Source: Hypomesus transpacificus
Lineage: Eukaryota > Chordata > Actinopteri > Osmeriformes > Osmeridae
DNA: 64,000 nt
Direction of reading: 5' to 3'
Assembly: GCF_021917145.1 (NCBI RefSeq)
Contig: NC_061081.1
Span: forward strand, 2,131,058 to 2,195,057
The position numbers were made by a program, and so were the translations under genes. Shown here piece after piece: positions 12,201-32,436 of the stretch. The first letter of the stretch is position 1. Every line of letters begins with the position of its first letter. The notes beneath the pieces are model-generated. The model was not told the DNA's origin, searched no databases, and was given only the letters and a program-made list of their open reading frames with translations.

Positions 12201-13010
12201 AACGCCCCCTCACAGTGCTCTCTCTCTCTCTCTTACACTCTCCTACAGACTCCTCTGTGCCTTTGGCACCCTCTCTCTCTCTCTCTCTCTCTCGGTTTTT
12301 CTCTCACTCTCTGGCACTTGCTCTCTCTCTCATCTAGCCCACACTGAGATGAGTTTGGCAGGCTGGTAGTCATAGACACTGTCCTCTTAGAGAGAGACCC
12401 CTCCACCTCCGTTATTGCAGTCAGCTCACCCCCGTCTCTTTCTATGAGGCACTCATGCTCCCACACAACACCAGGATGTGGAGCCGAGATTAGGGCATTT
12501 GTAACACTACGGCTTCCTTGCATAACAGAGGAAAACAGGCTCCTATGGGGGTGGCAGCTCCATATATTCTCTCGGTGATGTAACAAGAAAAGCTCTTCAG
12601 ATGTAATGGGCCTGTTAGATAAGACCTACTCAAGGTGCAGGGCCATTTATGATAAATATGGGGTCTGCCAATGGATGTGTTATGAAACCAGATGTTCTCA
12701 CATAATAGGTTCAGTACATAACATGTCTGGAAAGTTGCCTAATCTTCCTTGTTCTTTCTCTCTGTCCTTTCTCCAGGCTCTGTGCGGATGCACGGTGAAC
12801 GTGCCCACCCTGGACAACCGGATGATGCCGTTGCCGTGCAGCGACGTCATCAAACCAGGCGCCATCCGCAGGTTGAGGGGCGAGGGGCTGCCCCACCCCA
12901 AGATGCCTGCCCAGCGTGGGGACCTGGTGGTGGAGTTCCAGGTGCTCTTCCCTGACAGAATACCTCCCCAGTCCCGCGAGATCATCAAGCACAGCCTGGC
13001 CAAGTGCTAG
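9273..13010 (+). CDS. dnajb5: DnaJ (Hsp40) subfamily B member 5
   Basis: A class II J-protein co-chaperone that stimulates Hsp70 ATPase and delivers substrates. Exons: 9273-9380, 10581-10836, 11337-11896 and 12777-13010, for 385 aa. The J domain starts at [11 protein letters not shown] (codon 52) and carries the HPD motif in [12 protein letters not shown]-type linker with [12 protein letters not shown] and FDIFFG follows. Two C-terminal beta domains contain [29 protein letters not shown] and RRLRGEGLP. The shorter product from the ATG at 10626 would be 334 aa, close to the usual ~348. The first exon adds 51 residues upstream of the J domain in the same frame. The FDIFF linker and lack of Cys-rich zinc fingers separate it from class A. 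DNAJB1/B4 are the nearest alternatives. Adjacency to vcp, as on human 9p13, supports dnajb5. Confidence 0.88.
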
Positions 13011-14040
13011 CCTGCCTTTTACATACCTGCCTGTTTGCCTGCCTGACATCAAGGCCACAGTTTCAACTGGTGCAACACTGAAATCCAGTCTGAGCCTTTG
13101 CTATTGGTGCTATGGCAACCAATCACAACCTCGTTTTGTACTTGGGGGGGCTATTGACAAGTGAAAATGGACTGAAGATTTGAGAGTGAGTTGGAAAGCT
13201 AGAGAATGATTAGCTTTTTGTTGAAACTGCAGACACTATCGGCATGATTGTTTGACATTGACAGCTCCGTGTGAAGAGCTGTGTGTTCTGATAAAAGGAT
13301 TGCTGAGTGTCTGTCTGGAAGCATGCACAGTGTCCAATCTGTCTCTTACATTCAAAGGGATAGGAGCTGTTACTGTATACTACAGGCCTATATCAGGGAC
13401 TCAGTGTTCTACTCTAACGTGTGTAGACTTCCTGAAACCTGACCAGTAGAATCACGTGAATTAAGTTGTATGTCGTTCATATGACTGCAGTTTTACATTG
13501 ATTTATTACAATATCAAAAATGTACTTGTGTACAAAAACAGTAAACTTTGTCTCTAAGAGAGATTCCTTTGTCAAATGTTCAATTGAATTATTTGAAAAG
13601 TTTGTATATAGCTGTTAGACTCAGATGTTTATGTATAGGCTAATGTTTATTCAATTGACATGAGAAGCATGGTGTATCAATAAAAACTTGTTGAATAATA
13701 TTCTTTGCACTGGTCATGATCTGGTCATATGGACAGTTCACTACAAGTTACTGTAAACCACAGATGGCGGTAAAGAACAACCATTTGCAGTACAATTACC
13801 TAAATATAACATGAGAGAATAGATTATAATGGATGAAATGAATAGAACAGCAAGATACAAATGAGTATAACAGAAATTAACATTTGAAAAACAGGAGATA
13901 GAGAAAATATAGGATACGAGATCCCTTGCTGCTGGACTACATAAAATGACAGCCTGGAATGCTACAGAAGGCTTCATCTGGCAGGAGACAAGACTACCAC
14001 AGCTCTCTGCTTCCATCTAGTGGCTTATATATATAGAGAG
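13011..14040 (+). other. dnajb5 3' UTR and intergenic sequence
   Basis: The 3' UTR probably runs to about 13700, because AATAAA occurs at 13679-13684 followed by a T/G-rich stretch. The remaining ~340 bases up to the transposon hold no recognised feature. Confidence 0.65.
13679..13684 (+). terminator. dnajb5 polyadenylation signal (AATAAA)
   Basis: A canonical AATAAA 670 bases after the dnajb5 stop, followed by TTGTTGAATAATATTCTTTG. Confidence 0.75.
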
Positions 14041-14834
14041 TAGTGATGGGAAGTTCGGTTCTTTTTACTGATTCGGTTCTTTGAATCTCGTTCAGTAAAA
14101 TGAACGAATCTTTTTTCGAGTCATTTGTTCATTTCAGAATAATTTATATTATATTTATTTATATTTCAAAAAAAATTCCTGCATTAAAATAATGTATCAT
14201 GAGTTTGTATGATTTGGTCATGTATTATCACACTAGCATTTAATTATCACGTCAAACAATTACACTGCACTAAACTGTAAGTGTAAATGTAAAGTGAAAA
14301 TAACAAAACCAGTCAGTATGATGACTTGAGCGAATATCATTCATTCACGTCTTACTAAAACAGCGGCCACGCGAAAGGGAATAAGGAAACTGTTTCCTCT
14401 ACTAAAAAATACAATGCGGGTCACGTGAAAAAAGGATCCAAAGACTCGTAGAAAGACCGAGTCGGGGAAGGAACTAATCATTCGTTTCCTCTAGCTACAG
14501 AGCCTATGCAGGTCACGTGAAAAATTATCCAAAGACTCGTAGAAAGACCGAGTCGGGAAAGGAACGAATCGTTCGTTTCCTCTTGCTACAGCCTATACAG
14601 GTCACGTGAAAAATGACCCAAAGACTCGTAGAAAGACCGAGTCGGGAAAGGAACGAATCGTTCGTTTCCTCTAGCTACAGAGCCTATGCAGGTCACGTGA
14701 AAAATGATCCAAAGACTCGTAGAAAGACCGAGTCGGGAAATGAACGAATCACTCGTTGAGAGGACTCGTTACTCCCGAGTCCTTATAAGGATTCGTTCAA
14801 AATGAACGAATCGTTCACGAACGACACATCACTA
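14041..14834. mobile_element. Non-autonomous hAT-type MITE with 8-bp target duplication
   Basis: A 794-bp element is bounded by terminal inverted repeats TAGTGATGGG (left) and the complement of CACATCACTA (right). It is flanked by a perfect 8-bp direct repeat ATAGAGAG at 14033-14040 and 14835-14842. Eight-bp duplications and TIRs of this form are typical of hAT-superfamily elements. There is no transposase reading frame, so it would need an enzyme supplied elsewhere. The centre is a tandem array annotated separately. The subterminal parts are rich in GAACGAATC-type motifs in both orientations. The intact duplication suggests a fairly recent insertion. Confidence 0.88.
14414..14745. repeat. 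~90-bp tandem array inside the MITE, 4 copies
   Basis: Four units of 92, 89, 91 and about 50 bp. Each begins with GTCACGTGA (14420, 14512, 14601, 14692), which contains the E-box CACGTG. An inverted pair GACTCG-tagaaagac-CGAGTC follows, able to form a small hairpin. Three units then carry a palindromic AACGAATCGTTCG-type block or a diverged version; the last is AACGAATCACTCG. Confidence 0.9.
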
Positions 14835-15322
14835 ATAGAGAGAAGTATATTCTGTTGTATGCCAGAATGTTTTTGCATTCTCACCAACTGGACTGCATAT
14901 CAGACAGGAACAGAGCTCAATTAATCAGAATAAATTAACAGGTTACACCTGGTTTGCTCTCCGACATTGGTAGGACCAGGCATTCGTCTGCAAAGCAAAA
15001 CAAGTTTCTTAAAACAGGGATTTGCCCTTACTAACGTTGTAGCCATGTGCATTTGCATGGACATGTTCATTTCAAACGTTGCAGATAGACGTAGACTACA
15101 CATGGGACCAAACTATAACATGAAATTCGAGGTCCCTTCGAGGTTCAAAATCCAAGCAACAGTAAATCGCAGAGCAGACTTGCCTAGACCGATGTTGATT
15201 GGCGGATCATTAGGCTACACCTGCGTTCACTGGGACAAGGAAACCAACTTTAGATTGATTGCAAATGGTTACAATCGAACAATCGAATTTGATCTTGAAT
15301 TATAGATACTATTTCTGATGAG
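14835..15322 (+). promoter_or_regulatory. Putative hwa promoter / 5' UTR interval
   Basis: Only 488 bases separate the end of the MITE from the hwa start codon. They contain an ORF from ATG 15045 to a stop ending at 15305 (86 aa, out of frame with hwa, stop 17 bases before the hwa ATG). It has no recognised domain. No convincing TATA box is seen close to the ATG. Transcription may start here or further upstream, which would place the MITE inside the transcript or promoter. Confidence 0.4.
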
Positions 15323-16790
15323 ATGTCGCAAATAAGCCCATCACCAAACTCAAATCTCGCTGAAGGTTTACCAATCACAAGTTTGACCCTACTTGTTCTC
15401 CTTCTTATACCATGCGTAGTTCTTTTGCTACTGTTGAACTGCCTATTTCTCGGTTACAAATTCCTAATATTATCCAGGAGAAAAAGAAAACGAGAGGATT
15501 CTGAGAGCACACTTCTACAGTCGAGTCACTCGACCCACCAGAGAATCACCAGAATATCTGAAAAACCCTTGTTACCCAATCAGGATGGGAAAAGAACATA
15601 TTTGTCCATATCGGAACCAATGTTGGTACCACCCGTGACATCTTCAAGAACCTCTTCACGGGGAAATGTTGCTTTGGATCCGAGAGGGATTCACTTCTTG
15701 CGGCCAAGTGGAACGACAGGAGGACGATCGGGGTCTCTGAGGTCCCCCAGTACAATCCTGGCGACCTCGTCAACAACGCCCAACTCGAGGCCCGACTTGC
15801 ACCGCAAGTCCTGCATGTACAGCAAAAGCAAATGGTGCTGTAGCGCCCCAGTCTTACCGCTTTCCAGTGACTCTGAGACGGAACGGACACACCGTGTGCC
15901 CCCCAATACACCATGTATCACAGAATTAAACGACGCTGTTTCTGGTGTAAGTAGACCAGCTATGTGTTATTGAGATGCTGGACCTTAAGTGATCCCTGAT
16001 ATTGTCTCCTTGGAAACATGTTTGCCATCGGCAGGTTGAGTTGGGCCATATGCGCCGCAGCAGTACAATGGAGCTGCAGAATGTAGCGATCGACTCTCCT
16101 GAGCACTTGTTTGACAAGGTCCTGTTTGAGAGCGAGTACGCTTGCATCCCCCCCGAGGCTTCCTGTATTGCCGCATCTGTCAACTCCACCACCGTGGGGC
16201 CAGGACTTGACAGCGACTTTGGTGCAAGTGCAGGTATGGGTCTCCTAAAAGTAAATCAATCAGCGGTTCTTCTATACGAGACATAGCCTACAGCAGGGGT
16301 ACTCAATTAGAAACTCAAAAGTTCCATTCACCAGATTTCTATTCCGGCATTGATGGTTTATTTTTTTGGCCCTTACCTCAGAGTTCTGGGGGTAATTTTG
16401 TTCAATGTCTCAATGCGTTGTGTCATAGTGACGATTCACGTTAGCTCTACCACTGTTGACAAGGGCAACCGTCTCATTGCAGATTAAACCGGTTTTGTGC
16501 TCCCCACCGGCAACACAAATGCATACTTGTCAGTCCATTCGGCCTACAGCTATTACATCATGCTCGAAACTTATGGCATATAATGTCTCTTATTTCGGTT
16601 TTCTTCCATGTCCTCAGGTGTCTCTCTCCGGATCTTGTCCGCTGACAGCGACGGTCTTTGTAACGGGGCCTCTGCCTCCGCCTTGGAGTGGGATTACTAC
16701 TACTACGACCCTTGCTACGTCAGACAGAACAACATACCCAAGCACAAACACCACCGACCTGCAATGCATAGCAGGCAGTACTGGGTGTAA
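15323..16790 (+). CDS. hwa: Huluwa, single-pass membrane dorsal determinant
   Basis: Three exons, 15323-15946, 16035-16233 and 16618-16790, join in phase to 331 aa. Residues 1-20 form a short polar N-terminus without a signal peptide. Residues ~20-45 are one very hydrophobic helix (LTLLVLLLIPCVVLLLLLNC) followed by the basic stop-transfer RRKRKR. The rest is a Ser/Thr/Pro-rich cytosolic tail. The tail holds PPNTP and MRRSST, matching from memory the PPNSP and SLRRSST motifs of zebrafish Hwa, and ends DYYYYDPCYVRQN...HHRPAMHSRQYWV. Zebrafish Hwa acts maternally, promoting Axin degradation to stabilise beta-catenin and set the dorsal axis. Membrane topology, exon pattern and motifs fit. The name rests on remembered motifs, not an alignment; otherwise it is an uncharacterised type III membrane protein. 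Confidence 0.75.
16294..16440. mobile_element. Possible transposon terminus fragment in hwa intron 2
   Basis: CAGGGGTACTCAATTAG at 16294 resembles the end of hAT-type elements common in fish genomes. No matching inverted end is visible before the next exon at 16618, so it would be a truncated relic. The remaining intron is unremarkable. Confidence 0.35.
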
Positions 16791-17115
16791 GAACGGTGCT
16801 TTTTAAGTGTAATGTTTTAATGTATTAACTATTTATTTTGTTGCAATGTATTTTTATTTTCGAAAAGAAAACCACGTGTTAGCCATAAACCACAATCATT
16901 TTAGCACTACCTTTAGTTTGTCATCTTTGAAAAGCATTCACTTTCTTTGTTTTTACAGTCGTTTGACACTTTCAATCACTTATATTCACATTACGGTACT
17001 TTTCACTTCATGTTAAGATTGTCCCACGTTTTCTGAATGAAGCACTTTGTTATCACATATACTTTTAATATCCACTGTTGTTGCCTCAAATGTTTTCTAA
17101 ACTTCACTGATATCA

Positions 17116-17121
17116 AATAAA
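17116..17121 (+). terminator. hwa polyadenylation signal (AATAAA)
   Basis: A canonical AATAAA 326 bases after the hwa stop codon, followed by GAATGTATATAATAC. Confidence 0.75.
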
Positions 17122-17241
17122 GAATGTATATAATACACAACAAATCCTACATCATTTATTATTTCAGTTCAGCTTTAGAATAATGACAATAAGAAACGCT
17201 ATGCAAAAGATTTCACACATTGATGCATTTTCTCCAGTTAA

Positions 17242-17247
17242 TTTATT
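17242..17247 (-). terminator. vcp polyadenylation signal (AATAAA on - strand)
   Basis: TTTATT on the + strand reads AATAAA for vcp, about 510 bases after its stop codon. Confidence 0.65.
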
Positions 17248-17754
17248 GTTTTTTTCTTTCATACAACTCAATTTTCCAACGTTCCCCCCCCCCCCCCCCT
17301 CACCCCCATCCCCATAACATTATACGCTATATTCATAAAAAAATGACAAGTCATAAAGCAATAACCCTCTCCCCTTTCTAAGTGGCCAGCGCTGCTCTTT
17401 CCACTGGGTTGGAGAGGGGTGACCCATACGGATCCAAACACACTCAGACCCGACTCCAACGAGCCCACGCCCGCCCCAAATCCTTCCAAAGTGGGATATA
17501 GTCCTCCCCAGACAGGGTCCAGACAAGCTGGAACATGCTGCCTCTAACACAGAAGATGGAGGACAGGTTTCACATCTCTAAAGAATATTAATAGGATTTT
17601 TTTTTCTTTTTTCTTTTTTGTCTTACATGTGGAATGTGTGTGTGTGTATGTGTGTGTGCGCGCATGTGTGTTATTGTACAGCTTCACCAGGATGTTTAAG
17701 GAGCTTTTTGGTCCACCATGTGGCAGAGTGTTGGTCCACTGCAGGGTCAGGGGC

Positions 17755-23899
<6,145 letters not shown>

Positions 23900-24815
23900 G
23901 GTGCTCGGCCTCGTAGAAACGATGAAAAAAGTATGGCTTATTTGTCAGTTAGTTAATTGACCTCCTCTCAAATGCAAATTCACCAACTATGAATGCTTCA
24001 GTGATACACCGGCAGCTTGTTCTTGATCGGCGCTGCAGTGGAAAGAGAAATCAGAACGTGAACACCAACGGGCCAATCAGAGGAAAGTCCTCCTTGCTTT
24101 CTTCTCCAAGCAACCATTTCTTATTGGTTATAAAGATCACTTTTTTTATTGGTTCAAAATGGTCGATCACATGACACGGAGTATGTTAATCCATTCCTTT
24201 TTAATCTCTACATTTATAATGACGTGTTCTTGCATCAACGTTCAATTTGACACACTGCATTGCCTCGATTTATTGTTGACAATATAGGTCAGTTGTTTAT
24301 TCACAGGTTAACAAATATACGAACTAAATTGTATACAAAATCCTAGGTATCTAGTGTAAAATACGCGATTGCAATGCTTCCTAAATATAAAAAACACTGA
24401 AGGGCACAACTTGTTAATTATATGGATTTCTAATGTCCTAAATGTAAGCAAAAAGTTAATTCCAGTATGATGATCTATTCATTAAGCAGACACTCATCCA
24501 AAGTGACCTAAAATAGTGGGATTTCAAGCTGCAACCACTTTAGGGGCTTTAAATACTGAGCTAAAACCTCCAATTTAGTCACATCATTCATTATAAAAGG
24601 TTCCATTGAAGATTGCTACTAAGTATTTAGAAGAAAGGACAATGAAGGTCATTGAAACACAAAAGTCCAGGGCTCCTGGCTTAGGAATACTTTATTTTCT
24701 GTTAGGAGATATCTGTACATTAAAGATCAAATGCCACGTGAATTTCCGAAGTTCATAGAAAGTTTAACCGAGGCGCACTATGCAACATTGCCAAAACATT
24801 TTTGGGGACCAAAAA
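23900..24815 (-). promoter_or_regulatory. vcp promoter and atp5fa1 3' UTR
   Basis: Upstream of the vcp ATG (reading the - strand) lie inverted CCAAT boxes (ATTGG on the + strand at 24123-24127 and 24148-24152) and a + strand CCAAT at 24073-24077. That is typical of TATA-less housekeeping promoters. From about 24700 the sequence belongs to the atp5fa1 3' UTR, with its AATAAA at 24691-24696 on the - strand. The stretch between is AT-rich, with nothing recognised. Confidence 0.55.
24691..24696 (-). terminator. atp5fa1 polyadenylation signal (AATAAA on - strand)
   Basis: TTTATT on the + strand, 120 bases after the atp5fa1 stop codon in the direction of transcription. Confidence 0.7.
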
Positions 24816-28879
<4,064 letters not shown>

Positions 28880-29595
28880 CTTGATGTTTCTACGCGGATC
28901 TGCCCTACTCCAGAACCGGCTGAATTGCGTAGAGCGGAGTGAAGAAGATGGAGGACACAGCAATGATTATAGAAAGGTCACAGTGCCCCGGAAACACTAT
29001 ATCCAATTTACCAATATTTTTTGTTTTATGCTTATGTACGTTTAAGAATGTTTTTCAAACCATAATGGTGCAATAATGTCTCACCAAGTCATGTTTTGAA
29101 AGTTTTCTCCCGGTATGGTTAAATGCACAAATTGAAAGCACCAATTTTGCTTTTATGAGAAATAACGAATGTTTAATGATCCATAATGAAGGCTACTTTC
29201 ACGTCAATTTACTGGAATCCTAAGACGAATGGATTTTCTCTGGATCTTTGGTAACACATTTTAAGTCAAATTCAAAATAGCCAAGATAATTGAACTTTAT
29301 CCAAAACATTTACTCTCTCAGCTTAGGCTATGTCGGCACCGCGGTGCTCTGGACAGCTTGTGAATATGTCTAAAAATGCGTTTATTGCTTTTGAAAGAAA
29401 TCTTGTGCATAAAACCGTACTACATAAACGAGTGTATTTCAAACATCCAATCACAATGTCTCTCCAGCCGGAAGTGTATAGAAGAACTAGATTGAACGGG
29501 GCGCGAAACCATAACAATCAGATCCGCAGAACTCAAATTATATGCTGAATCCCCGCTTGTTCTACTGAAACTTTTTGCCACGTTAGTTTGTTGAA
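28880..29595. promoter_or_regulatory. Bidirectional promoter region atp5fa1 / haus1
   Basis: The 716 bases between the two divergent start codons hold no gene. On the haus1 side there is a CCAAT box (29447-29451) and an ETS-type site CCGGAAGTG (29468-29476), a pattern common in TATA-less promoters of mitochondrial and cell-cycle genes. A CCAAT at about 29000 lies on the atp5fa1 side but in + orientation. Confidence 0.55.
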
Positions 29596-31844
29596 ATGTG
29601 TGAAAAAAGCAAAAAGGTTTGATTTGTTTTGTGCTTTATCGTTTATTACAGACTAACTTGTCAGTTACTTAACGTCTCCTGAATCACTCTAAAGACGATG
29701 CAGTGTTTGTGGTGTCTTGAACAGTCTAAGCAATCTACTGTAGTAACGTTAGCTCTGCTTTCTCATTTCAGGTCAGCCAGTGGCTCACCTCTGTCTTTGG
29801 AGATCAACCGGTTCCTCAATATGAGGTCAACACACGAACTGTGGACATACTATACGAGCTCGCTGTAGCAAGTGAGAAAAGATGCAACGAGACAGCTTTG
29901 CTCATTGAGGACCACAAACAGAAAGCCTCTGAATATCAGGCTGATGGTAGGTGGAGGTACATGTACTCATAACTAGGCTATTTCAAGGAGTTATTGTATT
30001 CAAATTGAGATTAGGACTAGAAGTATTGTTTTGGTAGTTGGTACCAAGTAGTAAGGTAGTAAAGGCAACATTTGAATGACGTGTTTGATGAGAATATTTT
30101 GTTCTACGTGTTTATCTTTATACAGCCGCCCATCTCCAGGATGTTGTTTTACAAGGAGTAGGCCTGTCTGCAGGAAGTTTGTCCAAACCTTCATCTGACT
30201 ACCTGTCTGCCTTAGTGTCCAGTGCCATGGTGCTTGGAATCAAAGACACTTCTCTCGGAAGGTAAACAGATGTTGAAATAATTCTGCAGTGCTGCCTGTC
30301 TGCAAGTCCACATACACAACAAACCTTTTTTTCATAGAGAGTTTACTCGGTGAAAACATGGCTCCTCCCAAGGTTTCTTCCATTTTTTCTCCCGGTGGGA
30401 GTTTTTCTGGGAGTTTTTCCTTGTCTTCCTTGAGGGTTTAGGTTGGTTGAGGGGCAGTTCTATGGGCGCATGTGAAGCCCTCTGTGACATGCTTGCGTGT
30501 AAAAAGGGCTATACAAATAAATTTGATTTGATTTGATTTGATGGCATTGTCTCATAACACATTCTCTGTGAAGCTTTATTCCTGCAATGAATAATTTGAC
30601 CAACGAGCTCCTGGAAGCTGAGAAGTACGACAGGAAACTTGACCGAGAGCTCAAAGCAGTCAGGAAAAGACTAGCAGACACTTTGGTTCTACGGAAGACT
30701 TTACAGGAGTAAGTTCACTTCTGTTAGGATTCATATTGTCATTTACATGGTTGTTTAAAAAATATCATTGTTTTGAAGGTTCATAGTCACTGTAGCTTAA
30801 TCAGCAAATTGTAGAAGGTACTTTGTCAACGCTGTTGTTCAAATCCATTTCTATCTTACTCCAGGGACCTGGACAAAACAAAGGATGCTCAGGCGATAGA
30901 GTCCGCCAAGGCAGAGGAGAGGCTGCTGAACATGGATTTTGTCAAAGCAAAATCCAAAGATCTGTCATTCCGGAACAATATGTCCGCGGTTAGTCAATTA
31001 AATAATTAACATACTTTAGTCACCTGGGGCTGGTGCAGTGAATAGCCTAACATACAGTATCCCATTTAGCCTAAAACGCCCAAACTGCATTTCAAATTGG
31101 AGTATTATACAATATCATAGGTAGGAATAAGCAAAAAAAATGATGTTATAAAACTGTCATTGCCATAGTATGACACTAATGGCCATGTTGCTCCATTACA
31201 ACTATGTTGCCATGTTCTTGAATATTCACTTGCAGGATCAGCTTGCAAAGAGGCACATGGAGAATCGTCTCTCCCACCAGTCACTGATGGAGCTTTCAGA
31301 GGTAAGCCTCAGTATTCACACATAGCAGACACTAAACAACACTTGAAGTCAAACTGTTATTACAAAAAGTGATTATTTTCTCTTTCCTGCCCTCAGGAGG
31401 TTGCCACGTTGAAACAGGAAATTGTGCCTTTGACAAAGAAGCTGGAACCTTATAGAGACTTGAGCCCTGTATGTTGTTTTTTAACTCTGAACATTCAAAA
31501 CACACATTTTGTATAGTGTGTAATCAGATCAATTGTGCCATGTTTCTGTCTGCAGAATCTCTCTCTTGCACAAGTGAAGATTGAAGAGGCAAAGAGGGAA
31601 TTGGTGAGTTTTTGCCACAATACATAAAAGTATTACAAGTATAGTTGTTTTTTTCCGGTTCTCAGGAGTCTTCCCAGGTGTTCTAAAGTCTTTTTATTTT
31701 GATGGGACACGCTCCCTTTTAGATTTGGGCTTCACATTCTCATTTTAAGTTATTTTTCTTTTGTCTAAGGCTGCCATTGATGCTGAACTCGAGGCGAAGG
31801 TGGACTTCATGAATGCGTCCATACCTAAAGGAAGACCCTTGTAA
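29596..31844 (+). CDS. haus1: HAUS augmin-like complex subunit 1
   Basis: A subunit of the eight-protein augmin complex, which recruits gamma-tubulin to spindle microtubules for branching nucleation. Nine exons: 29596-29616, 29772-29946, 30126-30261, 30574-30708, 30865-30988, 31236-31301, 31397-31468, 31556-31603 and 31770-31844, for 283 aa (human 278). Landmarks are VFGDQPVPQYEVN near the N-terminus, IEDHKQKASEYQ, SLGSFIPAMNNLT, MDFVKAKSKDL, SHQSLMELSE and NLSLAQVKIEEAKREL. Most of the chain is predicted coiled coil (heptads rich in E/K/L). The start exon of seven codons (MCEKSKK) is chosen because it joins in phase before VSQWL. Its donor GTTTGA is weak, so the start is the least certain part. 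Adjacency to atp5fa1 supports the identity. Confidence 0.9.
30335..30545 (+). mobile_element. Non-LTR/SINE-type 3' tail in haus1 intron 3
   Basis: The sequence GGCTCCTCCCAAGGTTTCTT through TGTAAAAAGGGCTATACAAA, ending in an (ATTTG)n tail, is the dispersed 3' end seen in fish L2-like LINEs and the SINEs that share it. It is 5'-truncated, and no coding part of a LINE is present. It occupies most of the 312-bp intron between 30261 and 30574. Confidence 0.75.
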
Positions 31845-31951
31845 TGACGAGCCTGTTGATTTTAAATAGTGAAATGCTTATTGAAGCAAATTAAACCTAA
31901 TGGACACTCAGCTTATGTATGTTGATGTCCCTATGTATGTTTCCCATGACT

Positions 31952-31957
31952 AATAAA
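31952..31957 (+). terminator. haus1 polyadenylation signal (AATAAA)
   Basis: AATAAA lies 108 bases after the haus1 stop codon and is duplicated, in reverse orientation, in the downstream inverted copy. Confidence 0.75.
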
Positions 31958-32436
31958 GCATTCTTATTTTATGTTTCCCTTAATTTCTTCATTGACCTTC
32001 TTAAATGTATCAATAGTCCCTGTTTACAAGTGACAGTTTACATTATTAAGGTTCATCCGTCAGAAGGAAACCTATTGGGATTGTTGGCATTCTTCTTTGT
32101 GACTCGACCCAAAAGCTCAATGTCTCACATGTTTTGTCAAACACTGATGACAGAGGAAACAAGGCAGTGCCGACGAAGTGTGACACAATCTTGCAGCAAT
32201 ATGGGTTCTATGGGACAAGTAGGTTCAGTGATTACCCTTTCTGTACAATCCAGGCCCTAACTTCACCATGGATTCTTGGGTGCAGTAGGTTTAGACAATA
32301 CTTACCAAAGAATACATTGCAAATGTTATAAATAACAAAAATATTTAGGCTACTTTGAAATAATATTAATCCAATAAAACAGGGCTAGAGACATTGTGCC
32401 TAACTGTACAATGTAAGATGCTTCTGTGTTTATTAT
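31958..32436. other. Spacer between haus1 and its inverted copy
   Basis: About 460 bases of unique, AT-rich sequence separate the two arms of the inverted duplication. No ORF of interest is seen. Confidence 0.7.

Larger units (their letters stand above)
16791..17754. other. Convergent 3' UTRs of hwa (+) and vcp (-)
   Basis: hwa ends with AATAAA at 17116-17121. vcp, on the opposite strand, has AATAAA at 17242-17247 (TTTATT on the + strand). The two genes end within ~130 bases of each other. A poly-C run (17285-17300) and a short GT tract (17636-17660) lie in the vcp 3' UTR. Confidence 0.75.

Noticed and set aside
14967-15044. Extending the hwa upstream ORF to 14967
   Set aside because: That start is TTG, not ATG. 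The first ATG in the frame is at 15045.
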